This document shows, piece by piece, positions 14,190 through 28,234 of a DNA stretch of 64,000 nt (positions are counted from its first letter, which is position 1; each line of letters starts with the position of its first letter). Source of the stretch: Schistocephalus solidus (Eukaryota; Platyhelminthes; Cestoda; Diphyllobothriidea; Diphyllobothriidae); contig WEDG01005491.1 in NCBI GenBank assembly GCA_017591395.1, positions 50,142 to 114,141 on the forward strand, read 5' to 3'. Position numbers and translations under genes: made by a program. The notes under the pieces were generated by a model that saw only the letters and a program-made list of their open reading frames with translations, did no database searches and had not been told where the DNA came from.

Positions 14190-15246
14190 CAGTAAGTAGT
14201 AATGAAAAAGACGCCGGACGTGGTAGGAAAGGCAGCACAGGTAACAAAAGAGAGAGAGAGAGACATTGAGCATGAAAGTGGGTTATACAAGCCGATCAAG
14301 TTGTCAGCAGGAGTCCTCAAAAACAGAAAGGGGACATTGAAAACCGCGTCAAACGCGGTCGAAACAAAAGAAAAGTATAACTGCTGCCTTTCAACATCGC
14401 GATAAACGAGCATATGCTGGATGCAAGGGTTACCTGACTTCGATGGGCCGAAACCATGTACATTGCTGTATATGGGCACATGAAGCAAATCAGGTCGCGA
14501 GCGCAGCGACAGGAGCAACGGAGCCTCTCAAGAGCCTACCCGCGGGCCACCCGATGTGGCCACATGCAGTAGATAGCGAACGGATCCCTCTAACTACAAA
14601 ACAGATGGATTCTTGGGTCATACAGTGACGATGCCTTAACAAAAGGCTGTCAACCGATCTGCTAGGCTGGTCAACCATAAAGAGGTTATAAGCCGTAACC
14701 CAGGTTAGGGAGAGGAAGACTTGCGAAGAATCTGCCAAACCTCCATAGTCCACCTTGTTCCGATATCACGAACATTTCGAAAACAAACGGATGTGGGCGC
14801 GAGTGAAACGGCTGACAAAAGCTAAATAGTCACGCAACGCGTGCAAAATACGTGTAGTACCAGGTTACTGCAAGGGCATCTTGATAGATCCAAGAGCGTT
14901 GGATTTATTGAAGTGGGGAATGCGGTGATTTGTCCTGCGGGTGGCTTCCCTTTATGCGGTGGCTCTCTCTCTCGCTTACCGTGTCTATACGCGACTCGAC
15001 CATTTGAGCCTGTCGAACAACTAGTGCTAAGAATGGGCGGAGTGCCGCCCAGCCAGTCTACGCGTGCCTCGCACGTAACTAAGTCTCAATTCCGGGTGTA
15101 TGAGGATACACCATGGGAAATGGTCTAGCATGTGGTTTTCGTCCACCATATCGGTGATGGCAAAGTGGGATGGCATGCTTACTGCATCACCACCATTATC
15201 GCCGCCGCCGCCACCGCCGCATTAAAAAACCACAACATATACATAC
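14190..15246. other. no recognised gene
   Basis: Short frames on both strands (14,202-14,405 and 14,841-15,128, plus) lack recognisable motifs. A (GCC)-rich patch lies at 15,200-15,222 just after the exon donor. Confidence 0.5.
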
Positions 15247-15457
15247 CATTGCTCGTATCTCGTCCAATTGACATCTCGCCTTCCTGACCCTTGGCAAACT
15301 CCACCAGCGTGGCGAGGGCGAGGTTGGCTCGTCTTCTGGCATCCGCCGGTGGTGCCGGTGCTGCAGACTCCTGCGCCGAGAGGTTATCCTGCGCCGACTG
15401 TGTCATAGAGGACTCTGCAGCTGCGACGCCAGCTACAGAGGTGACAACATTCGAGGG
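15247..15457 (-). CDS. candidate internal exon, unknown product
   Basis: The exon runs from a CATCGTCCAG acceptor to an excellent GCAATG|GTATGT donor. It has phase 0 in and phase 1 out, 70 codons without a stop. The first half is Ala/Ser/Gln-rich and disordered. The second half holds a predicted helix reading ADARRRANLALATLVEFAKG. It lies on the same strand as the HEAT gene and in its direction, so it may be a further exon about 10 kb downstream. The phase is compatible with the donor at 25,160, but there is no sequence proof. A frame at about 15,890-16,144 may contain another exon. Confidence 0.35.
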
Positions 15458-16639
15458 CTGGACGATGTGACAATTTGATTGGCAGATTGCCAGGCAACAG
15501 GTATCCACCCACGAAAATGAGCAGGCGACGGAGGACAGGGCTTATGGCGCGCTGAAGAGCCGCCTGTGTCTCAGAGTCGAGACAAATGAGGTAGCCGAGA
15601 ATTTCGCGGAAAGCACACTGTAAGTAAAGGAGGATGAGCGGAGGGTGGTGTTTATACCTGCTTTCTAATGCGAACATAGATGGTTCCAAAAATTAAAATG
15701 AGTGGGGAGAACAAACCATGCTTTTCGTCGACAAGGAAAAACTTTCGGGCCCGAAAAGCAGTAGAGGAGATTCGATCGCTGGAACGCGAATTATCTCTCC
15801 TTATCATTGCGGACTCCATAAGAGCGTAAAGGATCCACAAGAAGCGTCCTAGCTGCGACGCCAGCACGGATACAACAAAAAATTTAGTCCTCGCAACCAA
15901 AGATTTTGTCAGTCGCATTCGATTCGTTAGCCGCAGCGATTATCTCATCGGTATTGGTGGTGGGAGTGACGATATTTTGGCAATTTGGCTCACTGATGCA
16001 GTCGATGGAAGCAGTGTTCACAGGCAGGCTCAGCACAGTGATCAGGCTAGGCAGTCTATACAGGAGAGGTTTTAGGAGTGAATAAAAGGTTTTGGAGGCA
16101 ATTGAATCTGGTGATGGATTACGAGTCACGGAACCCTGGTTCAATCACCTGACCAGCTATGCATGTATGTTCGCACCCGGAAGCATGAAGGTGTGGCCGG
16201 GCCCCACTTAATTGGCTGTGACTGGAGATTTGGCATGCTAATGTGTGTTGAGCCAATCCCGTCTAGATTAACCTTCCTCTTGCTCCCACATGATTACTCT
16301 ATGCGATTCTGCACCAGATGCGGTAAATCATTTCAAATGTTTCTTGTCCTGGCAGCGGATCTCGAGGCCTCCTTATTGGGCGCCTGAGGGTTGCCTTCAG
16401 GTTGGGTCAACGGTTAGGTACCGGATTTGGCACGGATTTGAACGTACCTGCAATCTGCCTTTAACACGCCAGCGGTAAACGAGCTTCACAGACGGGACCT
16501 CCTTGCTGAACTTGCACTTTATTTCCACAGCTCTCGCGGGCGATCGCATACAGAAAGACATTTGTATTACCAACAAGGACAAGAACCCCTGAAACGGAGG
16601 TTTTTGGCTTATATTTTGTCGCCAGTCAGTCATAGTACG
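15458..16639. other. possible exon material on the minus strand, unassigned
   Basis: A minus-strand frame, 16,144-15,884, contains KTFYSLLKPLLYRLPSLITV after pyrimidine-rich acceptor-like sequence. The next frame, 15,918-15,652, contains LGRFLWILYALMESAMIRRD after a GCGTCGCAG. Phases do not chain cleanly, so no exon is called. Confidence 0.3.
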
Positions 16640-17245
16640 CAGTTTCGCTATTTTCAAAGCAACCACCCGGTGGCGGAACGGCTATCCGAGGGCGTTCATA
16701 AGCCGATGCCTATGTGTTCGCCCCCGAAGGACCCAAACAGAACAAGCCCCTATGGTATAACATGCGCTGCCATACATCAGGAACGTGTCAGAAGCGACCG
16801 ATCACATTGCTGCGGGACTAGGTATCGGGATTTCACACCGGCCCAAAGCTACCAGGCGCAGCACGGTTATGAAAATCGAGGACATATTAAATCCCAATGA
16901 CCAATCGGGTGTAGTGTATCGCATCTCGTGCCAAAACTGTTTCCGTAAATACGCAGGACAGGCTGGACGTATGCTTTGACCGCGCATGCACGAGCATAAG
17001 CTGTCAGTGAGACGGGGTGACGGCTTATCACAAGTGGCTGCCCACACCTACGAAACGGGTCGTGGGTTTAACTTCGCAGCCACGAAGATCATCGCCCACG
17101 CCAGAAGTAAGACGAGCCAAGAATTAATTGAGGCCTGGACCTCCGATGAGAACTCGGTCAATCGATTTATCGACCTGGCGCCGGCACAGTCACCTCCAGA
17201 ATGGCGTCACTCGTGTCCGATTGGTCCCATGCCACCATAAAAGTT
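16640..17245 (+). mobile_element. Penelope-like element, endonuclease fragment
   Basis: Same family as the copy at 55.2 kb: ISHRPKATRRSTVMKIEDIL, SGVVYRISCQNCFRKYAGQ, a TGA at 16,978, then MHEHKLSVRRGDGLSQVAAH and LIEAWTSDENSVNRFIDLAP. The frame shifts before 16,785. The 3' end is lost shortly after 17,260. Confidence 0.8.
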
Positions 17246-17249
17246 ACTT

Positions 17250-20210
17250 TGCTTCTGTTGACGGTGGACCTCAGCAAGTATCGGAAAGCCTAGACGAATA
17301 AGGCCATGATTCTGGTGAGCGAACAACCTTGTACTTCTTTACTTATACACACACCTAGAATGCGAATATTCGCCTGAATTCGTGAGCGTAGTGGTAAAAA
17401 CGTTGAACAAAGATGCCCTTCCCATGGACCATAGAGCCAGGGGAATACGAACCATTTTGTAATAAGCAAAAAACGAACACATCTTCCCGCCTAACGGATA
17501 ACTTAACTTGTCCGGAACGGTGGTAACCGACCATTTTCTAGATGTAGCCATGACCTTGACCCCCAAGTGTGTTTACGTAAGGTGGTGCAAGCTACTGAAA
17601 ATGGCCTAGATAGGGAAAGTTGACGAGGTGGAAGAAAGACAGCAACACACTCTCCACTGCCTTAATTCTCTCCTACCGGCATGACAGGAGTGCCCCACCA
17701 ATGGCAAATAAAAATGCAGCTTTCTTCCAGACGAAATGAAATATTTTTTAATCAGAAGGGCACGTCCCCAGGTCAGTGCATCGAGGGGTAAAAAAGGCTA
17801 TTTATTGAGCTTCCTAAATTGAAGCGTCCGGCAACTGGACAGGTAGGTTCTGTGTGTGTGTGTGCGTGTGTGTGCGTGTGTGAGAGAGAGGTGGTTGTGA
17901 GGAATAAATTAACCGACGCTCAGGAAGTCAGTCCCAGCTCCCCTCTCTTCCCGTTCTCCTGATCGCAGATGACAAAATGCGCATCTGCTCGGCGGCATAC
18001 CTCAGTGGGCGTTCTCTGGACGCCTGCGGCAACCACTTGTGACATCGTCCGATCATGTAGGTTCTTTCACAAAAGGGCCGGTAAGGCCATTGGATACAGT
18101 CCAGAAACTGGACGGCCCCACATCTGCGCTGCTGCGGAAACTTATCAGTGAACCCGCTTTCTTACAGGCATGGCTGCAACTGATGGGGAAGGAAAATAGT
18201 CTTAGATGAACGCAGACAACTGCGGTTGGAATCTTTGCCAGAATCCATAGTCTCGGGCAACTTGCACTGACTCTTAACAGTTCAGTGTCCAAGATCGCAT
18301 GAAAGAAAATGCAGCTTGACATTCCCTCAGCTTGAACTTCGGTCAAACTGAGGACACACGCACCTTCCGAATCAAAGAAGAGGGAAAAACGATATGCCAA
18401 TTTAGCGGCTTCGTCACAGAAAGCTTTTCCTGACTGCGTGAGGTGGATGCTACGCAAGTCGCTCTCACGATAAACGAATTCTCGCGAAAGTGGCCGGTGT
18501 TGCACACACTCCTCGCTTGCGAAGGCTGTACGACAGAGTCAGCCATCACCCCCCGTATAAGTTGTCCTGAAAAAAACTCTCCGCAGCCTTGGCGCGTAAC
18601 CACAACTGCCAAGAGTGGTCATTGCAAAACAGTCACTCAGGCAAAAACCACCTAAATTCGCGCATCAGAGAGAAGAGTTATCTGCTACGTGGCGTGGTTG
18701 TGAGAGTGGGAACGTGGGAGGTCAGTGGTACGAGCACCGTTTCGCTCAGCAGAACATACTCCATCGGTCTGTGAGCGCTTTTTCTTCTCCCCAGAGGCAT
18801 ACATCACAGACACATACCAGCTATCACAGCACTCTGACAGCTATCGCGTGCGTCACACGCCTGTGGACACCCAAGGAGTCTGTCGTGCAATATTAACAGA
18901 TCAGTCCAGGGACACGAATCAGACAGTAACTCCCGTGTCCGCCACAGTACTGAGCCAAATCAGCGACAAGAAGTGAGGGAAAATCGGGTAGTTTGCGTCA
19001 GTTCCGCGACAATAGGAGAGTCTCCCTAACAAGCTACTCCTCCAGATGGCCCTTTGATACACACTAAATTGATCGTACAGGCGGTAGGCTTCATGTCCAC
19101 AACACTTCCGTATAAGGCGTAAAAGGTTGGACCACTTTCGATATAAAAAGTGGCCTTTAGCAAGGGGTGTGCGTCCAGAATAGAAAAACGCTAGAAAGGT
19201 AAACTACTTATATATGAGTTAAGTAGATTGGTTCACAGGAAATCGTCTTCGTTGGCTCATTAAAGCACTCGAGAGTACTGTATGGATCAGACTTGCGAAA
19301 AACGCATTAGTTAAACAGTTCACATTCATCCAAAGGTTTTTAAGAATCGCATTTTTTTATGGAGGTGGCGAACAACCTATCGAGTTCTTTCAATGGAAGT
19401 TCGTAGGGAAGAAGGGAACCCTTCGGTATGCCGACACTTTGCAGTTCTAGGTGCGAGTTCTGCAACCTCGGGCTGAATTTACGCAGCCATCGAACGCCAG
19501 TGGAAAGCAAGCACACTGAGGAATGCAATGTTTTGTGAATGCAGAGTTCGCGTAGTTGGCTTCATGCATGTTAAACTGCGAAAATACGCATGCCACTGTA
19601 TATGAAATGAAGAAAATCAAATAAGCAAAAACTAGGCAAAAAACTCTCATTATATAGGAAACAGCCTAGACCAGCGTCCAGCTTCGACACAACGTACAAT
19701 TCTGCTTACTTATTTGGACAGGGAAGACTGGACGTAGTAGATGTCGGTAGACGGGGATGTCAAAAGGGTTCCCAATTCATTTAAAGAGCTTGCAAGTAAC
19801 CAGTCCAGGTTTCACGAGCAGGGCTGAAAAGAACCAAGGTAACCGGACCTGGTTCCCCTCTGCCTCCTCCCGCGGGACAACTGAGAAGTTTCCATTCGTG
19901 AGAAGCTACCTTCTGAACTTTTATCTTTCACGCACGAAACTCGTAGGAAGACGCGGCATCGAGGATGGACAGTTACTGCTGAAGGCACGCACTGGTTTGG
20001 GCAGCATTTTGTAGTCGGTTGTGGTCATTAGTCAGGCACGCGACCAACCTCGAGCATCCGGCAGGACAAAAGCAGAACACACCAACTGATCCATCCTGGC
20101 GGACTTCTAGGGCTTTGCTACACGAGGTTCAAGGGCGGACTACTATTGGACGAAAGCCAACATAGAAGACAGTCTTCAGTAGGTTTTAGTGGGCAGACCG
20201 CACTTACAAG
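17250..20210. other. no recognised gene
   Basis: Several short frames, a small (TG)n at 17,850-17,880 and AT-rich patches. No element could be named. Confidence 0.55.
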
Positions 20211-20214
20211 TACT

Positions 20215-23200
20215 CACTCAGGTAAGGCAAGGGGAGGGAAACCCCCTCCTCCGGTAACTTGCTCAAAGTGCCAGGGAAGATGGGTTACCCATTAGCCTAG
20301 TACCTGCCTAACCGGCGCGTCCGTAGTGCAACGGCCTTCAGGGAAGGTTAGCTGCGAAATAAGCAGACTCTCCGGTCTGGCGAATAAGCAGTCGCGGACC
20401 AGCAGCGAAAGTGCTACCTGGGTGCAACGGGCTGAGGTCCGGCACGCCAAAAGCCACAAAGCCCGAGGATGACGCTGTGACATTACGACCCTGAACTACC
20501 CTTAAATAAGTTCACTTGCCACCGCTGTCTTGTGGGTAGGCTCTTGAGCCAAAAACGCTAGAGGAGACAACCTCTAACAAACAATCCGAGCGGCTGTTGG
20601 GGATCCGCACGTACTCACAATTCCCAAGATACCTCATGAAAATATGTCCGAATATAGTATTACGATCCATGATTCGGCGTCCGCGGGAGCCGACGCACTC
20701 CGCAAGCCTAATCCAGTGGTGCGGGCGAATAGTAAGCGAGCTGGACTACGCAATCAGAATCGGACCCTTGGTATTGGATGCTGGAATGTGCGAACGTTCC
20801 TGGACCCTGGTACCCAAAGTCTGACGGCGCTCAGACTTTATAAGTACAACGTATATGTACGCTGCCTGTCAGAAGTCCGAATAACTGAATTACGCTCTCT
20901 AGAAATAAAGATCCTCGGAGCCGATTCACACTGCACCCTGTACCCTCAGCGGCCCGCGTGGCTTTTCTGGTAGACATGGTGTGACGATCGCCCTCTCGCA
21001 ACAAGCGAACCGTGAAGTGCTTGCTTGGGAGCCAGTCAATGAACGTATGGCCTATATGCGACTGAAAGATCACTTCACGAACATCTCTATCGTCTCCGCG
21101 TACTCACCAACTTCCGCTGCCGAACAGCGCGACAAAGAGACGTTTTATTCGCAGCTGCAAGCATTAGTTGAAAGATTCTCGCGCCACGATCTGCTGATTG
21201 TTGCTGGGGGTTGGAAGGGCAAGACTGCACCAGGTGACTCCACTAACAGCCATCTTATTGGCCGTTTTGGGTTTGGTTCTCGAGATGAAAATGGTGAGAG
21301 ACTGCTGACCTTTGCTGACCAGAACCGACTGTTTGTCCCCAACACGTGCTTCCAGCACCGCAACAAACACCTGCTGATCTGGTAGTCAACCGACGGCCAG
21401 TCAGATCGACTACATCCTAGGTATTTCACAGTTCCACAACTGAATTAATGATAGCAGATCGATGTGTGGGGCCGAGACTGGTAATAACATGAGCATTTGT
21501 GGTGTGTGGTGCCGGGACTGGTAACACTCTGAGGATTTTCTCGTTCGTACACGCGTGAAAGTGTACCTATCATCATGCACGTGCAAGACGCCTCGATGTC
21601 TCCAAAATCCGGCAACCCGACACTGACGAGGCCCTGAAATGAGAAATCCGGTCCTGTTTTACTACCCGAACAGACGGAGAAGGCAGTAGCGAGTGGGCAT
21701 CACCGAAAGTATTAGTCTATGGAGCAGCTGAGAAAATCCTTGGATATAATCAACTACGCCGCAGTGACTGGATCAGCGGAAGAACCCCGCCATTGTCTGT
21801 TCAGACGGCTCGAGCCAAGTCCCGCAACGATGCTTCCTTCCGCCAAATCGGAAAGATGACAAATTCGGCTAACAAAGACTGGAGGAAATAGTGGGCTGAA
21901 ACAGCGACCTCAATGGCGCAGGCCCCTAACGTTCGTTATACTCAAGACTCTGTCAAATTATCCACCAAGTTAGTAGTAAGCCCTAAGCCCCAATTGATTT
22001 TGTTCATGACGTGAATGGAGGTTATGGCCATACAAAGGTTGCGCAACAACAAGGCACCTGGAAAGGACGATATACCCTCTGAAATCGACAAGTCGTATGT
22101 CAACACACTGGCGCCCTGGCTCCAAGAAGTGATTGCACAAACGAGGAGAGACGAAATTGTTCCTGATGACTGGGGCTCAGGCATCCTTCTGTCTGTCCAC
22201 AAAAAGGGAGATGAAGCAAGATGCGAAAACTACCATGGCATAAGTCTTATCGACGTTGCTGCTAAGATCTTCGCTAATTTCCTTCTCAGGTGAGTTCAGG
22301 CTGAGCGCGACTCTAGGAAGAAGCCCAACCAAGCCGTTTTCCGTGCTGGGCGCGGAGGTGCGGACCAAATATTCACAATAAGGCGCATCCTTGAATTCCG
22401 CCATAGTTACCAGCAACTGACGGCTGTCTGCTTTGTCGACCTCGCCGCCACGTTCGATTCCGTAATAGTGAATCCTTATGGTTGATAATAACACTAGATT
22501 GTCTACCACCGAAAATCATCACCATGATCAAGGCCTATTACATCTCAACCACTGCGCGAGTTTTGGTCCATAATCTTTCCCTATTCGATCGGGTGTTCGA
22601 CAAGGTTGTATCCTGTCGCCCATTCTGTTTAACTACGCTATCGACTGGATTCTTGGGAAGGTCCTGCATGAAGAGGACGGTATTGAGCTTGCACCCGGAC
22701 GCCAACGGACTGATCTCGACTACGCAGATGATATTGCCTTACTAGCCTCAAACCTTGGTGATCTACAGTCTATAGTGTCACGAATGAATGAAGTCGCTAA
22801 ATCAGTCGGCTTGTCCATAAACGCGGGGAAGACCAAAGTTGTTTCAAGCTGCATCCCTGCTCAAGAGAAGGCACATCTCGAGTTTAATGGCTGTCAACTA
22901 GAAGAGGTAGACAGTTTCAAATACCTTGGGGTGAGATTGCGGCCGAATAGACAGAGTAAGGATGACATTGTTTCGCAAATCGATGCTGCTCGACGGGTTT
23001 TCTCAAGCCCTAGAAACTGCTTATGGACCCGACGCGACATTTATATCGCTACGAAGGTTTGCGTGGATTGTGCGTCTATCCGGTCTGTCCTTCTCTATGG
23101 TTATGAATACTGGGCTATATGTGTGGAAGCTGAGCGAAAACTAGAGGTATTTGACCACCACTACTTGAGGACCATCCTCTGAGGGAAGTGCACAGACTTC

Positions 23201-23600
23201 GTCTAAAATGAGACAGTTCGTACTCGCTGCGAAAACATCACAAGGATATTCCAAGCCACCCAAGCACGATGACTGAGGTGGTTTGGGCACATTCTTGATC
23301 GCTCGCCGCACGAAATCAGTGTTACTGCCCTTGATCCGGCCTCACTACCCAATTGGAGGCGTCGAAGAGGGGGTCAGCTCAAAACCTGGCTGGACACAGT
23401 TCGTCAAGACATGGAAGTTGTTCTTGGACCTTCGGTATTCGGCGACCGTCCTTGGCGAATAGAATGGATTGAACTGTCCCTGCCTGCTGCCGCGGATCGT
23501 CACGCGTAGAGAGGCACAATCCGTGACATAATCAAGACCGGCTAGATCAGGCATGATCGCAGATATAACAAGTACAAGTAAGTGAGTAAGTAATAACCTT
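20215..23600 (+). mobile_element. RTE-like LINE, near full length, decayed
   Basis: The element reads APE-type endonuclease, then reverse transcriptase, then a C-terminal domain, about 3.4 kb in all, the usual size for RTE-type LINEs. The endonuclease shows GCWNVRT at about 20,773 and a decayed SQIDYI near 21,395, and the usual GDWN has become GGWK. The RT has NNKAPGKDDIPSE at 22,045, VHKKGDEARCENYHGISL at 22,195 and YADDIALL at 22,721. The C-terminus has RRRRGGQLKTWLDTVRQD at about 23,355. Several stops and frameshifts break it, including TAG near 21,383 and 23,506 and TGA at 23,180. It ends with short AAGTA/GTAAG-like repeats at 23,565-23,592. The 5' limit is estimated from a G/C-rich leader and is uncertain. 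Confidence 0.85.
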
Positions 23601-23624
23601 AACCCTAACAAAAATCCAAGCAGA

Positions 23625-23702
23625 AGGAGAAGATGCGATAGCTGGAACAAGAAGTTTATTGGCCTGACGTTTCGGATCCTCGCTCGAACACATCATCAGA
23701 GA
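23625..23702 (-). mobile_element. Penelope-like 3' end remnant
   Basis: On the minus strand: CTGATGATGTGTTCGAGCG, GGATCCGAAACGTCAGG, CCAATAAACTTCTTGTTCCA. The same order of blocks occurs at 38.8 kb. No coding part is recognisable upstream. Confidence 0.5.
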
Positions 23703-23709
23703 GGTTCGC

Positions 23710-25159
23710 AAATAACCTTCAAATTAACCTGAATCTTTCTAGAAATTGGTGCAAGGTCTCTGGAATAGGGGGGGGGGAGGGAGTTCCGACTCCTCACTCA
23801 TCCTTATCATAACCCAAAAATGCGAAAAAATAGAATCTCAAAAACGCAAAAAATAATCATAATATCCACGCGGGGACGACTTAAGACGCGCTTTGGCTGA
23901 CGCATTAACCGCCTTGGTCATATTTTCAGACGGAACTACTATATTCTGCCGAAATGACAGACACTTTCGGAATATGCAGAGAGGGTAGTCCTGGCTGCAG
24001 CGAACTACAGTGCTCGGATCCGGATTCAGAGGTAGCGATCCACAATGTTCAGACTGACCACTGGCTCGACTTCGGCGCTGTCAAGAGGGTGGGCGAGGTG
24101 ATTACCATCCGGCAATAAAGTTGTAAATAGGCTGCCCGACGGGCAGTACCACAATCAACCGGTATTATGAGCTACCCATGGACTACGTGGCTTTGTGCCA
24201 CCACCCACCACCCAGAAAGCCCAAAAGTGAAAAGATGACGCTCCGGAAACCCTGGTAGGTCGAATCATGACACCGAAACGCGGGCACGGCGAGTAAGAAC
24301 TATGCGAAGGATGAATCTATGCGTAAAATCAGCTGGGAAATTTTTGTGGTCACTTTTTGAAATTACAAAGGAAGACAAAGAACCTTGCAAGGTTAAGCCA
24401 CTTATTAAGAAGTACATTGAAGGCAGTTTGCTACAAAAATGTTAGAAGTTTAGACACGGAAACTAGATAGGATGGGGCCGAAAGTGCTGCGAGAGCAGAA
24501 TATACTGGGCCAGTCAAGTCTTCCAGCCTGCGATGGAGATATGAACGCTTGGCGATTGCAAATAAGCCAGGAGTACTAATTTAAATGTCACTTGCCATTG
24601 TTAGCAGGACTCTATTGAGTGCTAAATTCTGATGTTGTGAGTTTACTGACAAATTCGCATGAGCCTCCTGTGGGTGGTAAGCAGGTGAGAGGAGCATTCT
24701 GTGCAGCTTGAGGCATAAATGCCACTGAAACTTACGTTGGTAAAGAAAACAGTTCTGTCGTCACAAGCCACGGCGTCCACGAGACGATTTCAGCAGCGGT
24801 GAATTGCACGTAAAATGTTGGGGCGAACCTGTTCAGCAGCTACTGCACCCTGGAAAACGGCAAGACAGACCGGAGGTGAGCGCAGGCGCAGTAAAGCTAA
24901 GCAGCCCGCTTACTCGCACCTCAGGAGGAGAAATGAGTTCACTTGCCGTGGGGAGTTGGCCGTACTCGCTCTGTTCCCTGTCCCAGGAACCAGTCGAATG
25001 TCCGATTACCTAGACTAGTTGGTAACAGGCTTCGTCACGGAAGGAGTCAACTAACCCGTACCACAGACGCCTTGGTCGCAAACTACGGTAAGGGCAGCTC
25101 GAAGCTCGAATGCGTGAGAATGCCAACATTGCATTGAAGTCAAAAAAACTGTGAATTAC
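23710..25159. other. intronic or intergenic DNA downstream of the HEAT exon
   Basis: A run of ten G at 23,768 and short frames. No motif-supported feature. Confidence 0.5.
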
Positions 25160-25411
25160 CAGAGCAGCCAAGAAGACTTCGTCGGCAGGATCACTGAGGA
25201 GGTGCTGAATGAGACGAAAAGCCATTCGGAGGGACTCGGGACCCAGAGTGGAGACAGGTGAGTGACACTGGTAGTCCTCCTCAGGGAGCCCAGCTGGCGG
25301 ACTAGGCGGCTGCTGACGAGACATGAGCAGCCGGCAGATGGTGATTTTCCCAACCTGGCGCAACGCACTCTGTCGGACGCGCCAGTATGGCGAGGCGATT
25401 CCCAAGGCCAC
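25160..25411 (-). CDS. HEAT-repeat gene, exon 6; huntingtin-like HEAT pair
   Basis: This is a clean 84-codon exon with a strong acceptor (CTTTTTTCTCTGTTCAG), a CTG|GTAATT donor, and phase 0 at both ends. It begins VALGIASPYWRVRQSALRQV and ends with RLIQHLLSDPADEVFLAAL, the two arms of a HEAT-type helical repeat separated by a Pro-rich loop. Human huntingtin, as I remember its residues around 800-880, has a YW-x-VR helix followed about 53 residues later by an IHLL-GDED helix. Here the spacing is 60. With exon 5 upstream the order of hydrophobic positions also fits. This is remote similarity, so the exon is certain as a HEAT-like coding exon and only tentative as huntingtin. Confidence 0.6.
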
Positions 25412-26070
25412 CTGAACAGAGAAAAAAGGGTGGGTGGGTGAGGGGGAAAGTGCGTCAGAGAGGTGTGTGTTCACGCACTTGCTATTTCTACCGATGGCGC
25501 TAATAACCGGCTCTGTTTCTCCATCCGTCTTAGACACCCCCTCCGGCGCAGTCGTCATAATTGCTGTGGAGATGTAATGCCGTGTCTTCCGCGACTTTCA
25601 AGAAAATGTCATATCTGACAGGGATGGGGGAGGGAGGTGGGATCAAGAATTCCACAGGCCTCTTCGATACCCCATTGAAAAGGGATAATGATAGGTCTCA
25701 TTCGTCTCCTCGCAGTACTGCGCAACTGACACCCTCCACTCGTCATCCTCCCATTGCGAATTTAAGAAACAGCAATAGATGAAAAATTAATGGGTTTGAA
25801 CTTGTCTTAACCGATATTTATGCAAATATCAGATAAAAGATGCTTATTACCTATTTTTATACACATTAGACCATATCTTTAGGAAAAAATGATCTAAAAA
25901 GGTTTTTCATATATTAATCTATTTAAAAACGAGAAAGTAGAAAGACCTAGAGGCCAGTATGCCGCTTATATACACAAATCCACGTTTTATGATAACTACT
26001 GTTTTCAAAGGGTTTGAATGGAAGCAAAAGACCGAAGAAATGCCCGCGTATCCAGGTTATATACCTGCGA

Positions 26071-26780
<710 letters not shown>

Positions 26781-27899
26781 CAGTTCAGCCTTGTGGTAGG
26801 ACTGGGCCGAGAAGACTGCATACGAAAGTGCGCACGGTGGCAGACCAGGCATCCGGAAGCCGCCTATGCATAGCAAAAGCCGCGGCATGGTCGTCCACTC
26901 CAAGCCACATTTAACACACATTCTCAAATCAGCAAGAGTATCCATGGGACTCACTAGCCTGCGCAGTGAACCACTCAATAAGCCATTATTTTAAGGGCGC
27001 TAGGCCAGGTCGCACTGAGCGGGGACGGAGGGGAGGGCGTATAGGCGTCATTAGGTCAGCACGATTGGAAATTGACCTCAGGAACGCATTGGATAAGCGT
27101 GCGTAACAAACTCCTCCATTCCAAGACATCAGCCTTCCGGGAATAGCCACAGAATATCAGCTCTTTCAGGTGCTTAAGCAGCCTCCGTTTTGGTGATAGG
27201 GAAGCTGTGCCAGGTAAGAAACAGTTGTTGCGTCTCCCTGCCATAGGTGGCAGCAAATGTAGGAGGACAACATGGGCGAAAGCGGGTCGTACACAATCGT
27301 CCAGAAGTCTGTCGGTGCTCAGTTCAGAGGGTCTGACACTGCCCACAACGACGGGGTACTTACGCAGTGTCCATATGCAGCCTAGGCGGAGAAACCCGAC
27401 GGACGACTGAGGGTCGATTAAAACCCCCCTTCAAAAAAGGAAAAAAACCACTATCAAAGACAACGGCTTCGGGTGTTAATGCAGTTCTCGACTGGACGGC
27501 TGGTCGCAGGTCACAGCATAATGGAAGCAGACAGAGCTGTGCAAAAAAATACACGGAGTACACCCGGGCAAAGCGGGAATTTTTGCCGGGTCTATCCTCT
27601 GACGCCTGTTTCCTGCAACAAATACCGCCCACAGAAGACGTGTCCAATGCGTAAACAATCTGGCGCAACAGTTGGCACACCCTTTGCCGTCACAAATATC
27701 AAGGAATGCGCCTACGCGGACTTCGATGGGGGACTAGAGGGACCCTGCGGTATGGCCAGTCAGCAGACCTGAATGCTCACGGCACGTCAACGAGCAGCGG
27801 ATGGTTGAACAACTTTCAAATAGGGCCAGCTGTGAAATGGGCACAGTCTCGGTCACCGAGGTGGCATATTAGTCAACCACAACAACTTCACAAGTCCCA

Positions 27900-28110
27900 T
27901 GACAGTTCGAACTCGATCCCGACGAGGCCCGACAAAAAGGGGAGGGGAGCGGCACACATCTCACATGTGTGAGAGTGTCATCGAGGTCACGTTAAGGAGT
28001 CATTTCAGCCTCCGTCTCAGTCCACCAGCCGGTCACTGCATATAAACACACGCTGGGCTGACTGCGATGTCTTAGTTCAATCGTCGGTTAGAAACCTTCC
28101 AAGACACTGC
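27900..28110 (-). repeat. LINE tail module A
   Basis: On the minus strand this matches module A of the insertion at 47.5 kb: GGAAGGTTTCTAACCGAC, then CGCAGTCAGCCCAGCGTGTG, then the palindromic CTCACACATGTGAGATGT. It directly follows the zinc-finger LINE fragment in the same orientation. Confidence 0.65.
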
Positions 28111-28234
28111 TTTCAGCGCAGCGCGATAGCACCAGGCTCGGATTACACATGCAGCAGGGGGCCACATGAAGAAGGAGTCGAGGATCACAATTCCCCTTCA
28201 CTTGACAGAAGTCGGCTGCAAACGTGCGTTGTTT

